Below are positions 26,065-34,560 of a DNA stretch of 64,000 nucleotides, one piece after another. Each line of letters starts with the position of its first letter. The stretch's first letter is position 1. Origin of the DNA: Peptoniphilus_A olsenii (GTDB lineage Bacteria; Bacillota; Clostridia; Tissierellales; Peptoniphilaceae); the NCBI RefSeq assembly GCF_040545475.1, contig NZ_JBEPMA010000005.1, positions 1 through 64,000 on the forward strand, read 5' to 3'. The translations under genes were made by a program, and so were the position numbers. The notes below the pieces were generated by a model. It worked only from the letters and a program-made list of their open reading frames with translations, was not told where the DNA came from and did no database searches.

Positions 26065-26991
26065 ATTAAAAAAATAGTTTTAGCTCTGGGAGGAAATGCA
26101 CTTGGAAGTACACCAGAAGAACAAAAAAATGCTGTTAAAAAGACCGCAAAATCAATAGTTGATTTAGTCAGTCAAGGAAATAAAGTTATAATATCACATG
26201 GCAATGGTCCACAAGTTGGCATGATAAATTTGGCAATGGATGTAGCATCAAAATCTGAAGCGAATACTCCAATTATGCCTTTTCCTGAGTGTGGAGCTAT
26301 GAGTCAAGGTTATATAGGATATCATCTGCAAAATTCAATAGAAAATGAATTAGCAAAGAGAAATATAAGTGTTGACGTAGTATCATTGGTCACACAAGTT
26401 TTAGTTGACAATAATGATCCTGCTTTTTCCAATCCTACAAAACCAATTGGAAGTTTTTACACAAAAGAAGAAGCAGCAAAACTAACTATAAATGGAGTAG
26501 TATTTAAAGAAGATGCAGGAAGAGGATACCGAAGAGTAGTACCTTCACCAAAACCAATTGATATAATAGAAAAAAATTCTGTAGAACTTTTATATAATAA
26601 TGGAACTATTGTCATAGCAGCAGGTGGTGGGGGGATACCTGTAATTTTAGAAGATGGAGAATATGTAGGAGTCCCCGCAGTAATAGATAAAGATTTTACA
26701 ACGGCAAAACTTGCAGAACTTGTAGATGCAGATACATTGATAATACTTACAGCTGTCGAAAAAGTTGCAATAAAATTTGGTACGCCCGAAGAAGAATGGC
26801 TTAGTGAAATGACTGTAGAAGAAACTGAAAAATATATCGAAGCAAAAGAATTCGCAGAAGGTTCAATGAAACCAAAAGTAGAAGCAGCACTTGGATTTGT
26901 AAAATCAGGAAATAATAAAACTGCTTTGATAACATCACTCGAAAAAGCATTAGAAGGATTAGAAGGAAAAACTGGTACGCTTATAAAATAA
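26065..26991 (+). CDS. arcC: Carbamate kinase with apparent ATT start codon
   Basis: A protein of about 308 residues that transfers phosphate from carbamoyl phosphate to ADP, the ATP-yielding step of the pathway. The N-terminus KKIVLALGGNALGS and the block SHGNGPQVGMINLAMDVA are diagnostic, as are PMPFPECGAMSQGYIGYHLQ and AAGGGGIPVILEDG. The conserved N-terminal motif begins right after ATT at 26065. No ATG, GTG or TTG is in frame between the ribosome site (AGGAGGG, 26052-26058) and that motif. The first in-frame ATG (26221) would remove the nucleotide-binding start of the protein. Length then equals the family norm (about 310). A strong terminator follows. Confidence 0.93.
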   Translation: MKKIVLALGGNALGSTPEEQKNAVKKTAKSIVDLVSQGNKVIISHGNGPQVGMINLAMDVASKSEANTPIMPFPECGAMSQGYIGYHLQNSIENELAKRNISVDVVSLVTQVLVDNNDPAFSNPTKPIGSFYTKEEAAKLTINGVVFKEDAGRGYRRVVPSPKPIDIIEKNSVELLYNNGTIVIAAGGGGIPVILEDGEYVGVPAVIDKDFTTAKLAELVDADTLIILTAVEKVAIKFGTPEEEWLSEMTVEETEKYIEAKEFAEGSMKPKVEAALGFVKSGNNKTALITSLEKALEGLEGKTGTLIK

Positions 26992-27060
26992 ATTACTGAA
27001 ATGTGATAAAATGTTTAAAGATAATATTTGAACTAAAAATGTATACAAAATCATATTAAA

Positions 27061-27110
27061 AAATTGGGACTACTGCTTATAGGTAAGATGATGTCCCAAT
27101 TTTATTTTTT
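27061..27110 (+). terminator. Terminator of the arginine/ornithine operon
   Basis: AAATTGGGAC (27061-27070) and GTCCCAATTT (27093-27102) form a ten-pair stem with a 22-base loop, followed by a T-run. The remainder of 26992-27345 is AT-rich with no further feature recognised. Confidence 0.88.
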
Positions 27111-27357
27111 ATTTAACTTTGATAAGTCTATTTTAATTAAAAACTAGTATAAGTAGAGGATAATTTAAAAATATTAATATAAAGCTAAACTTCCTTTAAT
27201 TTTTACGTTTAATATTGATTTTTCAAATATCATTTTAATAATAGACATTTTTGGTGAATTTAGTTGAGTATGGTTTAATTTTTAAATCTAAAAACATCTT
27301 CTCCTTTTTTCATGTTATAATATTATAATAAATATTACATAGAGAGTGGATGATAAT

Positions 27358-27762
27358 TTGAGGATATTAGTCATTGATGCTCAAGGTGGCGGGCTTGGTA
27401 GACAATTAATTCAAGCGTTAAAGAGTAAGCACGAAAATTTGGATATTATTGCAGTTGGTACTAATAGTATAGCTACTTCTAATATGTTAAAAGCTGGAGC
27501 TAAAGTTGCTGCAACTGGAGAGAATGCAGTTGTTGTTAATTGTGCTAATGCCGATGTTATTGTTGGTCCAATAGGTATTTTGCTCGTTAATTCCCTATAT
27601 GGAGAAATTTCTGCAAAAATGGCAGAAGCAGTTAGCTTATCTAGAGCAAAAAGAATTCTAATTCCATTTTTACATGACGATAATATAATTGTTGGTGTTA
27701 ATGATTATTCACTTAAAAAACTAATTGAGCAAGCTGTTGATGAAGTTGAAAAAATTTTATAG
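27358..27762 (+). CDS. DUF3842 family protein
   Basis: A 134-residue protein matching DUF3842. It opens with a Rossmann-like glycine loop, MRILVIDAQGGGLGRQLIQAL, then AVGTNSIATSNMLKAGA and VVNCANADVIVGPIGIL. The start is taken as TTG 27358 because relatives begin right at RILVIDGQGGG; a GTG at 27346 would add four residues. No function is established for the family. It is separated from larE by about 160 bases that include a hairpin, so it is probably a separate transcript, although these proteins are common in anaerobic Firmicutes. Confidence 0.78.
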   Translation: MRILVIDAQGGGLGRQLIQALKSKHENLDIIAVGTNSIATSNMLKAGAKVAATGENAVVVNCANADVIVGPIGILLVNSLYGEISAKMAEAVSLSRAKRILIPFLHDDNIIVGVNDYSLKKLIEQAVDEVEKIL

Positions 27763-27850
27763 CATTTGAATTTATAATTTTTACATGAAGTAAAAATTTG
27801 CGAGAGAACTCGTTGTTTAAAATTTAAGTGCATTTTTTAATTATACTATG

Positions 27851-27896
27851 AAGGTATGCTGTTTCTATGAGGGAAAGTGTACCTTTATTTTTTTGT
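27851..27896 (+). terminator. Probable terminator before larE
   Basis: AAGGTA (27851-27856) and TACCTT (27880-27885) can pair, followed by TATTTTTTTG. The loop is long (23 bases), so this is a weaker prediction. The hairpin lies inside the 162-base gap between DUF3842 and larE, so a leader-attenuation role is also possible. Confidence 0.5.
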
Positions 27897-27924
27897 AAAT
27901 ATTTGATTTATTAGGAGTTTTTAT

Positions 27925-28677
27925 ATGGATTTAAAAGATTTTTTTGCGAAATATAATAAGGTTGCTATTGCTTTTTCTGGTGGAGTAGATTCATCATATT
28001 TACTTTATTCTGCAATTAAAAATAATGTTGATGCAATGGCTTATTATGTAAAGAGTGATTTTCAACCCGAATTTGAATTTCAAGATGCCATTAATTTGGC
28101 TGAAGAGTTAAATGCTAATATGAAAATTTTAAAAATTGATGTTTTAGATAAAGAAGAGATAGCGACAAATCCATATGATAGATGTTACTATTGCAAACAA
28201 GAAATTTTTGGGACTATTCTTAAAGAGGCTAAAAAAGATGGTTTTGATGTGCTATTAGACGGAACAAATTATTCTGATTCATACGAAGATAGACCAGGCA
28301 TGAAAGCAAAAGAAGAATTACAAGTTTTATCACCTCTTAGAGAATGTAAACTGACTAAAGAAAATATAAGAGCTTTATCTAAAGTAGCCGATCTTCCAAC
28401 ATGGAGCAAACCCTCTTATTCTTGTTTAGCTACTAGAGTAATGACTAATACTACAATATCAAAGGAAATACTTTTAAGAACAGAAAAAGCTGAAGATTAT
28501 TTGAGGAGCAAAGGTTTTACAGATTTTAGAGTTAGAAATATCTCTGATGGTGCAAAGATTCAAGTTTTAGAAAATGAATTAGAAAAAGTTTTGGAACTTA
28601 GAAAAGATATTTTAGAAGAGTTATCTAAATATTATAAAAATATAGTTTTAGATTTGGAGGTGCGCAAAGGTGAATGA
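27925..28677 (+). CDS. larE: ATP-dependent sacrificial/Fe-S sulfur transferase LarE
   Basis: A 250-residue PP-loop enzyme that adenylates and thiolates the carboxylates of the pyridinium intermediate in nickel-pincer cofactor synthesis. The PP-loop AFSGGVDSSYLL (residues 16-27) and LDGTNYSDSYEDRPGMKA (111-128) are typical. Cysteines at 87 and 90 (RCYYCK) and 167 (SYSCLATR) form the three-Cys set associated with LarE enzymes that carry a [4Fe-4S] cluster, unlike the single sacrificial Cys of Lactobacillus LarE. It overlaps larB by eight bases in a larE-larB-larC operon. Confidence 0.93.
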   Translation: MDLKDFFAKYNKVAIAFSGGVDSSYLLYSAIKNNVDAMAYYVKSDFQPEFEFQDAINLAEELNANMKILKIDVLDKEEIATNPYDRCYYCKQEIFGTILKEAKKDGFDVLLDGTNYSDSYEDRPGMKAKEELQVLSPLRECKLTKENIRALSKVADLPTWSKPSYSCLATRVMTNTTISKEILLRTEKAEDYLRSKGFTDFRVRNISDGAKIQVLENELEKVLELRKDILEELSKYYKNIVLDLEVRKGE

Positions 28678-29416
28678 AAAGGAGATACTTGAATTAGTAA
28701 AAAAAGGTGATATGTCGGTAGAAACTGCTTTGCATGCTTTAAAGACAAAACCTTTTAAAGATATTGATTTTGCAAAAATTGATTTTCATAGAAAATTAAG
28801 AACTGGAACTAGCGAAGTGATATATGGAGCTGGCAAAACATATAAACAAATTATTGAAATTATAAAAACCATGTTAGATAATAATCAAAATTCAATTCTT
28901 ATTACTCGTTTAGATGAAGATTCAGCTCGAGAAATTAAAAAAATTTATGACATTAAATATTATGAAAATGCAAAGATTGCTATTTATGGAGAAATAGAAA
29001 AGCCTTCTGGTCTTGGCAAGATTATTGTTGCAACTGGCGGAACCAGTGATATTCCTGTGGCAGAAGAGGCGGCACTAACTGCTGAATTTTTAGGCAATGA
29101 TGTTTTGAGATTATATGATGTGGGAGTTGCAGGACTTCACAGACTACTAGCTCATATTGATGAGCTTGCAGACGCAAGTGTTGTTATTGCAATTGCTGGC
29201 ATGGAAGGTGCACTTGCTAGCGTAATTGGAGGTCTTGTGGATGCACCAGTTATTGCTGTACCCACTAGTGTAGGGTATGGGGCAGCATTTGGAGGAGTGG
29301 CGGCTCTTCTTTCCATGTTAAATTCTTGTGCAAGTGGAGTTAGTGTTGTAAATATTGACAATGGATTTGGGGCCGCTTATATGGCTAATATGATTAATCA
29401 CATGGAGGCAAAATGA
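28670..29416 (+). CDS. larB: Nickel-pincer cofactor biosynthesis carboxylase LarB
   Basis: A 248-residue protein that carboxylates and hydrolyses nicotinic acid adenine dinucleotide to start pincer-cofactor synthesis. The C-terminal half is PurE-like, with ATGGTSDIPVAEEAA, YDVGVAGLHRLL, AGMEGALASVIGGLVDAPVIAVPTSVGYGA and the catalytic Cys in LNSCASGV. Translation begins at GTG 28670, seven bases after GGAGGTG, inside the end of larE. Its stop overlaps the larC start (ATGA). Confidence 0.95.
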   Translation: MNEKEILELVKKGDMSVETALHALKTKPFKDIDFAKIDFHRKLRTGTSEVIYGAGKTYKQIIEIIKTMLDNNQNSILITRLDEDSAREIKKIYDIKYYENAKIAIYGEIEKPSGLGKIIVATGGTSDIPVAEEAALTAEFLGNDVLRLYDVGVAGLHRLLAHIDELADASVVIAIAGMEGALASVIGGLVDAPVIAVPTSVGYGAAFGGVAALLSMLNSCASGVSVVNIDNGFGAAYMANMINHMEAK

Positions 29417-30747
29417 TGAAAACTTTATATTTAGATTGTTCTATGGGTGCTGCTGGAGATATGTTCACGGCGACTTTATTGGAACTTTTTTCTAATAAAA
29501 ATGAAATGGTAGAAAAACTTAATAATCTTGGCATTGTTGGAGTAAAATTTGAAGTTAAAGATTCAATTAAAAGTGGAATTAAAGGCACTAGTGTGACAGT
29601 AAAAGTGCATGGACAAGAAGAAGAGGTTTGCGATTATGATATAAAATCAGAAAGTAATCATGAGCATTCACACCACAAACATAAACATGAAGATGAACAT
29701 GTCCATTCTCATCACGCTCATACTCATCATCACCATGAGTATTGTCACAATGAGCATCACCACCATGGAAATCATGAACATTCACATCATAAACATCATC
29801 ATGTTCACAGAGGGATGAAAGAAATTACTCACATTTTAAATAATTTAAATATTTCAGAAAAAGTAAAAAAGGATGTTCTTTCAGTATATAACCTCATCGC
29901 TGAAGCTGAAAGTATATCTCACGATATAGATGTTTCAGAGATACATTTTCATGAAGTTGGGTCAATGGATGCAATAGCTGATATTACAGCTGTATGTTTT
30001 TTACTTGATACGCTCCAAGTTGATAAAATTATTGCATCGCCAATAAATGTAGGTAGTGGATATGTTAAATGTGCACATGGTATTTTACCTGTGCCGGCAC
30101 CTGCGACTGCATATATATTAAAAGATATTCCTATATATAGCGGAAGAATTGAGAGTGAATTGTGCACACCTACAGGGGCAGCTCTTTTGAAATATTTTGT
30201 TTCCGAATTTAAACATATGCCGCCTTTAAGTATTAAAAAAATCGGATATGGTATGGGAACAAAAGATTTTGAAGTTATGAATACTCTAAGATCATTTTTA
30301 GCTGAAAGTGAGAGCCAAAGTGATATTGTTTATGAATTGTCTTGTAATGTAGATGATATGACAGGTGAAGAGATTAGCTATGCTATGGATAAATTTTTTG
30401 AAGGTGGTGCAAAAGAAGTATATATAATTCCAATAATTATGAAAAAATCTAGACCAGGAAATTTAATCAGAGTTATGTGTACCGATAAAGATAGAGAGGA
30501 CCTTATTAAATTAATTTTCAAACATACCACTACTATTGGAATTAGGGAGATAGAAACAAAAAGATACATTTTAGATAGGGAAATAGAAAATGTAAAAACC
30601 GAATTTGGTTTTATAAATTTAAAAAAATCATCTGGATATGGTGTTTTAAGAAAGAAATACGAATATGATGATTTATCAAAATTAGCTTCTGACAATGATA
30701 TCAGTATATATGAAGTTCGACAAAAACTTTATGAGGACCTAGAATAG
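29413..30747 (+). CDS. larC: Nickel insertase LarC with a histidine-rich insert
   Basis: A 444-residue cyclometallase that inserts nickel into the pincer cofactor. It opens with the family motif LYLDCSMGAAGDMFTA and contains IHFHEVGSMDAIADI and the PVPAPAT block. Residues 83-132 (29659-29808) hold 28 histidines in 50 positions, a likely nickel-storage or chaperone linker. LarC is one uninterrupted frame here, whereas in Lactobacillus plantarum it is made by frameshifting of larC1/larC2. The gene overlaps larB and is followed nine bases later by the TrmO-like gene. Confidence 0.95.
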   Translation: MMKTLYLDCSMGAAGDMFTATLLELFSNKNEMVEKLNNLGIVGVKFEVKDSIKSGIKGTSVTVKVHGQEEEVCDYDIKSESNHEHSHHKHKHEDEHVHSHHAHTHHHHEYCHNEHHHHGNHEHSHHKHHHVHRGMKEITHILNNLNISEKVKKDVLSVYNLIAEAESISHDIDVSEIHFHEVGSMDAIADITAVCFLLDTLQVDKIIASPINVGSGYVKCAHGILPVPAPATAYILKDIPIYSGRIESELCTPTGAALLKYFVSEFKHMPPLSIKKIGYGMGTKDFEVMNTLRSFLAESESQSDIVYELSCNVDDMTGEEISYAMDKFFEGGAKEVYIIPIIMKKSRPGNLIRVMCTDKDREDLIKLIFKHTTTIGIREIETKRYILDREIENVKTEFGFINLKKSSGYGVLRKKYEYDDLSKLASDNDISIYEVRQKLYEDLE

Positions 30748-30756
30748 GAGGTAAAA

Positions 30757-31179
30757 ATGGAAATTATTATGAAACCAGTGGGGTATATTAATTCTCCATA
30801 TGAGAAGAGAGAAGATATACCAAGACAAAGTGTACTTTCTAATGAAACAGCAATCATAGAAATCAAAAAAGATTACAGAGATGCACTCTACAATTTAGAA
30901 ATTGGAAATTATATAGTGATAATTTTTGCTTTTCATAAATCACCTAAAAATACGCCACTGATTATCAATCATAAACATACAAATGGAACGAAAGGAATAT
31001 TTGCCACAAGATCACCGAATAGGCCAAATCCAATAGGTCTTTCAATATGTAAGATTATTGATTTAGATGAAAAATCTATAACTATAGAAGGTGTTGATAT
31101 GCTAAATGGCACTCCTGTTCTTGATATTAAGCCTTATGTGGAGTGGCTAAACCCAGAAAGTAACGATAATGTTAAATGA
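30757..31179 (+). CDS. TrmO/TsaA-like SAM-dependent methyltransferase
   Basis: A 140-residue protein of the TrmO (TsaA/YaeB) fold. In Escherichia coli, TrmO N6-methylates t6A37 of threonyl tRNA using SAM. The signature FATRSPNRPNPIGLS is intact, preceded by PVGYINSPYEKREDIPRQ. It has only the beta-barrel domain and lacks the C-terminal extension of the enterobacterial enzyme. It lies between larC and a metal-type ABC transporter and overlaps the ATPase gene by 11 bases. A link to nickel metabolism is therefore possible, or it may simply ride in the operon. It starts at ATG 30757 behind AGGAGGT. Confidence 0.8.
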   Translation: MEIIMKPVGYINSPYEKREDIPRQSVLSNETAIIEIKKDYRDALYNLEIGNYIVIIFAFHKSPKNTPLIINHKHTNGTKGIFATRSPNRPNPIGLSICKIIDLDEKSITIEGVDMLNGTPVLDIKPYVEWLNPESNDNVK

Positions 31180-31933
31180 CAATATTTTAACCATTAAAGA
31201 TTTAGATTTTTCTTACAGAGATAAGATTTTATCAGAGATTAATTTAGAATTAAGTAATAAAAATGTCTGTGCTTTGATGGGGACTAATGGATGTGGAAAA
31301 TCAACTTTATTAAAAAATATCGCAAGTATATTGACGCCAGATGATGGTGTTATATATGTCAAAGATACAGAAGTAAGTAGTTTATCTAATAATACGAGAG
31401 CAAAAACTTTAGCCTATGTTTCTCAAAACGATGCAGCAAATAGCAGTGTCGTTTATGACAGTATTTTGATTGGTAGAAAACCATATATTAAATATTTTCC
31501 TACAGAAGTTGATTATAAGGTAGTCGACGAAGTGATAGATTATCTCAATCTTAATGATATAACACTTAAAAAGTTAAACCAGCTCTCAGGAGGGCAACTT
31601 CAAAAAGTAATTATTGCTCGTGCATTGGTACAAGAACCTAGGATACTTTTGCTTGACGAACCTACTTCAGCACTTGATTTAAAAAATCAAATAGAAGTCA
31701 TGGAATATATTGTCAAATATTGCAAAGACAAAGGTATACTTTCAATTATTGCAATTCACGATATAAACTTAGCTCTAAAATATAGCGATTATTTTGTACT
31801 TTTAAAAGATAAGACAATATTCAAAAAAGGTGGAATAGAAGTTCTGACCAAAGAGAATCTAAGCAAACTTTATGACTGTGAATTAGAAATAATAGACTTC
31901 AGAAACAATAAAGTTGTCATACCTATCAGATAG
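31169..31933 (+). CDS. FecE/FepC-type ABC transporter ATP-binding protein (inferred nickel uptake)
   Basis: A 254-residue ATPase. Walker A is GTNGCGKST, the Q-loop follows, the signature is LSGGQLQKVIIARAL, Walker B is ILLLDEPTSALD, and the switch His is in AIHDINLAL. It is the first gene of a FecCD-type importer for iron chelates, cobalamin or nickel. Because the genes run on from larE-larB-larC with an overlapping start, I infer that the cargo is nickel or a nickel chelate. Iron-siderophore or haem uptake cannot be excluded from sequence alone. Confidence 0.9.
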   Translation: MLNDNILTIKDLDFSYRDKILSEINLELSNKNVCALMGTNGCGKSTLLKNIASILTPDDGVIYVKDTEVSSLSNNTRAKTLAYVSQNDAANSSVVYDSILIGRKPYIKYFPTEVDYKVVDEVIDYLNLNDITLKKLNQLSGGQLQKVIIARALVQEPRILLLDEPTSALDLKNQIEVMEYIVKYCKDKGILSIIAIHDINLALKYSDYFVLLKDKTIFKKGGIEVLTKENLSKLYDCELEIIDFRNNKVVIPIR

Positions 31934-31951
31934 ATAATTGGGAGGTGAAAA

Positions 31952-33010
31952 TTGAACAATAATCATTTGGAATATTCTAAATATCAGTTAAAGAAAATAA
32001 TATTTATATTGATATTATCATTTTTAGTTATATTTGCAATGTACTTCGCATTAAGTACAGGAGTAGCGGATATTGATTTAAAAACAATTTTACAAGTTCT
32101 TTTAAAAAAGAGTGAGGATAGCAGTTTAAATATTGTCATCTACAACATCAGACTACCAAGGATAATTGCGAGTATATTTGCTGGTGCAGCTCTAGGTATA
32201 TCTGGATGTATTATGCAAAACAATCTTAAAAACCCCCTGGCATCTCCTTCTACTATCGGAGTAACAAGTGCAGCTGCTTTTGGAGCTAATTTTGGTATTA
32301 TTGTTCTTGGTGGAGGTTCATTTCATTCTGCGCAAGGTGATGCAGTTTATATAATGTCGCCTTATATTGTCACAATTTGTGCTTTTATTTTTTCGCTAAC
32401 TGCTATAGCAATAGTAATAGCCATTTCAAAAATAAAAAACTTTAGTCCACAAGTGATAATTCTTGCTGGAGTTGCAATCTCATCTTTATTCGGTGCAGGG
32501 ACAACCTTTTTGCAGTACTTTGCCGATTCCACACATGTTGCTACTGCAGTATTTTGGAGCTTTGGAAGTCTTGGACGTGCAAATTGGAAAGAGATATTTA
32601 TTATTGGTTTTTTACTTTTAATTTCATTTATATATTTTATGTTTCGTTCATGGGATTATAATGCACTAATCAATGGGGATGATAATGCCAAAGTACTTGG
32701 AGTCAATACTCAAAGGATAAGATTGGGGGGTATGTTCTTTGCATCTATATTGATATCCGTGTCAGTTGCATTCTTAGGTATCATTAGTTTTGTTGGACTT
32801 ATTTCACCACAAATTTCACGAAGATTAATTGGTAATGATCATAGATTTTTAATACCAAGCTCCGCTCTCTTAGGGTCATTGATATTACTGATTTCAGATA
32901 CTGTTGCTAGAACCTTGTTTTCTCCAATAATTTTGCCTGTAGGAGTTATAACTTCATTTTTAGGAGCACCATTATTTTTATACATTTTAATTAAAGAATA
33001 TAAATACTAA
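31952..33010 (+). CDS. FecCD-type ABC transporter permease
   Basis: A 352-residue permease with about ten helices. The blocks RLPRIIASIFAGAALGISGCIMQNNLKNPLASPSTIGVTSAA and SFVGLISPQISRRLIGNDHRFLIPSSALLG are the hallmarks of the BtuC/FecCD family. It starts at TTG 31952 behind GGAGGTG. It follows the ATPase gene by 18 bases and precedes the binding protein by 18 bases, so the transporter is complete. Confidence 0.93.
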   Translation: MNNNHLEYSKYQLKKIIFILILSFLVIFAMYFALSTGVADIDLKTILQVLLKKSEDSSLNIVIYNIRLPRIIASIFAGAALGISGCIMQNNLKNPLASPSTIGVTSAAAFGANFGIIVLGGGSFHSAQGDAVYIMSPYIVTICAFIFSLTAIAIVIAISKIKNFSPQVIILAGVAISSLFGAGTTFLQYFADSTHVATAVFWSFGSLGRANWKEIFIIGFLLLISFIYFMFRSWDYNALINGDDNAKVLGVNTQRIRLGGMFFASILISVSVAFLGIISFVGLISPQISRRLIGNDHRFLIPSSALLGSLILLISDTVARTLFSPIILPVGVITSFLGAPLFLYILIKEYKY

Positions 33011-33028
33011 ATTAGGAAGGAAGATTAT

Positions 33029-34183
33029 ATGAAAATTAAAAAAATTATATTTTTAACATTTGTTAGTTTAATATTATTAGTTGGTTGTCAGAATAATAAA
33101 AATGCAGAAAATGTTAATTCAAATAAATCTCAAGAGTTAGCGCAAAGAGAAGAGATGATTACTATAATAGATTCAGTAGGAAGAGAAGTCACACTTCCTA
33201 AAATTGCTGAAAGGGTTGTATTAGAAAATCCACTTCCAGCTCGATTATATACATATGTAAATGGAACAAATAATGTAGTTGGAGTTTCCCCTAGAGAACA
33301 ACATCTTGATGGTAGACCTTATGCTCTAGCCAATCCAGATATAGCTGAAATAAAAACTTTTAGCGGTAATAATAATATAGAAAATTACGAAGAAGTCTTA
33401 CTTGAAAAACCAGATGTATTTTTTGTATCAAATAAAAAAGATGCATCTGATTATGATAAAATACAAGAGCAAGTTGGATGCCCAGTGATTGCATTAGATG
33501 GTGGACGAGATACAATGTTTGATGAAAAAACATACGAATCTATTAGAATTATTGGAAAATCTATTGGAAAAGAAAAAAGAGCTGAAGAAGTTGTAAACTA
33601 TATGGAATCTATAAAAGAAGATTTATATCAAAGAACTAAAGATATTCCTGAGGAAGAAGTAAAAACAGCATATGCTGGAGGACTTGCTTATAAAGGGGCA
33701 CATGGCATAGAAGGAACACGCGGCAATTATCAACTATTTGATGCAGTGAATGTAAAAAATGTTGTTAAAACAGAAAAAGATGGTTTAGTAGAAGTTGATA
33801 AAGAGAAATTAATTGAATGGAGTCCAGAATTTATTTTTATTGATCTTGCAAGTATTTCATTAATACAAGAAGAATATAATAAAAATCCACAGTATTTTGA
33901 AAATTTAAATGCATTTAAAAATGATAAAGTCTATGCACAGCTCCCGTTTATTTGGTGTCAAATTAACTACGATACTGCACTTGCAGATGCTTATTTTGTA
34001 GGTAAAACATGTTATCCAGATAAATTTGAGGACATTGATGTAGTAGATAAGGCCAACGAAATATATGAATTTTTAGTTGGCAAAGGAGTTTATGATGAGC
34101 TTGCAAATGAGGTTTATGGTGGGTTTCAAAAGCTTCAATTAGATGACTTTGCTAATAATAAATTTATGAAAGTAGAAAAATAA
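33029..34183 (+). CDS. Substrate-binding lipoprotein of the FecCD-type importer
   Basis: A 384-residue lipoprotein with lipobox LVGC (Cys about residue 20), followed by an Asn-rich linker and a periplasmic-binding (TroA/FepB-like) fold: ITIIDSVGREVTLPKIAERVV then EEVLLEKPDVFFVS. It is likely anchored in the outer face of the membrane. The PF01497-type protein would deliver nickel, a nickel chelate or another chelated metal to the permease. It is the last gene of the lar-linked operon and a strong terminator follows. Confidence 0.88.
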   Translation: MKIKKIIFLTFVSLILLVGCQNNKNAENVNSNKSQELAQREEMITIIDSVGREVTLPKIAERVVLENPLPARLYTYVNGTNNVVGVSPREQHLDGRPYALANPDIAEIKTFSGNNNIENYEEVLLEKPDVFFVSNKKDASDYDKIQEQVGCPVIALDGGRDTMFDEKTYESIRIIGKSIGKEKRAEEVVNYMESIKEDLYQRTKDIPEEEVKTAYAGGLAYKGAHGIEGTRGNYQLFDAVNVKNVVKTEKDGLVEVDKEKLIEWSPEFIFIDLASISLIQEEYNKNPQYFENLNAFKNDKVYAQLPFIWCQINYDTALADAYFVGKTCYPDKFEDIDVVDKANEIYEFLVGKGVYDELANEVYGGFQKLQLDDFANNKFMKVEK

Positions 34184-34274
34184 TTTAAAAATAAAAAATG
34201 AATTAAAATTTTTTATATTTTAAATTAATTCAATCATTAACAAAATTATATTAGCATATAGATAAAAAAATAAA

Positions 34275-34324
34275 AAATTTGGAATATCTACAATTTATTT
34301 GTTGGTAGTATTCCAAATTTTTTT
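34275..34324 (+). terminator. Terminator after the lar-ABC operon
   Basis: AAATTTGGAATA (34275-34286) and TATTCCAAATTT (34309-34320) form a 12-pair stem, extended inwards by CTAC/GTAG, followed by TTTT. The rest of 34184-34560 is AT-rich with nothing else recognised. Confidence 0.9.
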
Positions 34325-34560
34325 AATTTAGTTAGATTTTAATATATTTTCAAATAGGTATGTATAAATGAATGAGCTAAAAAATTATTAGATTCTTTTC
34401 AGTTAATTTTTAGTACACTAGAGTATATATTATTTATGGAAATACTTATATATATACGAATTGTATTGTTATAGGTTAAATAACTAAAATTTTAGTTTAT
34501 TTTATACATATACTGTGATATTATATAGATTAAGCGAAATGTTTTCATAAGGAGGTTATT

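Noticed and set aside
26221..26223. ATG 26221 as the carbamate kinase start
   Set aside because: It would remove 52 residues, including the conserved GGNALG and HGNGPQVG motifs needed for nucleotide and substrate binding.
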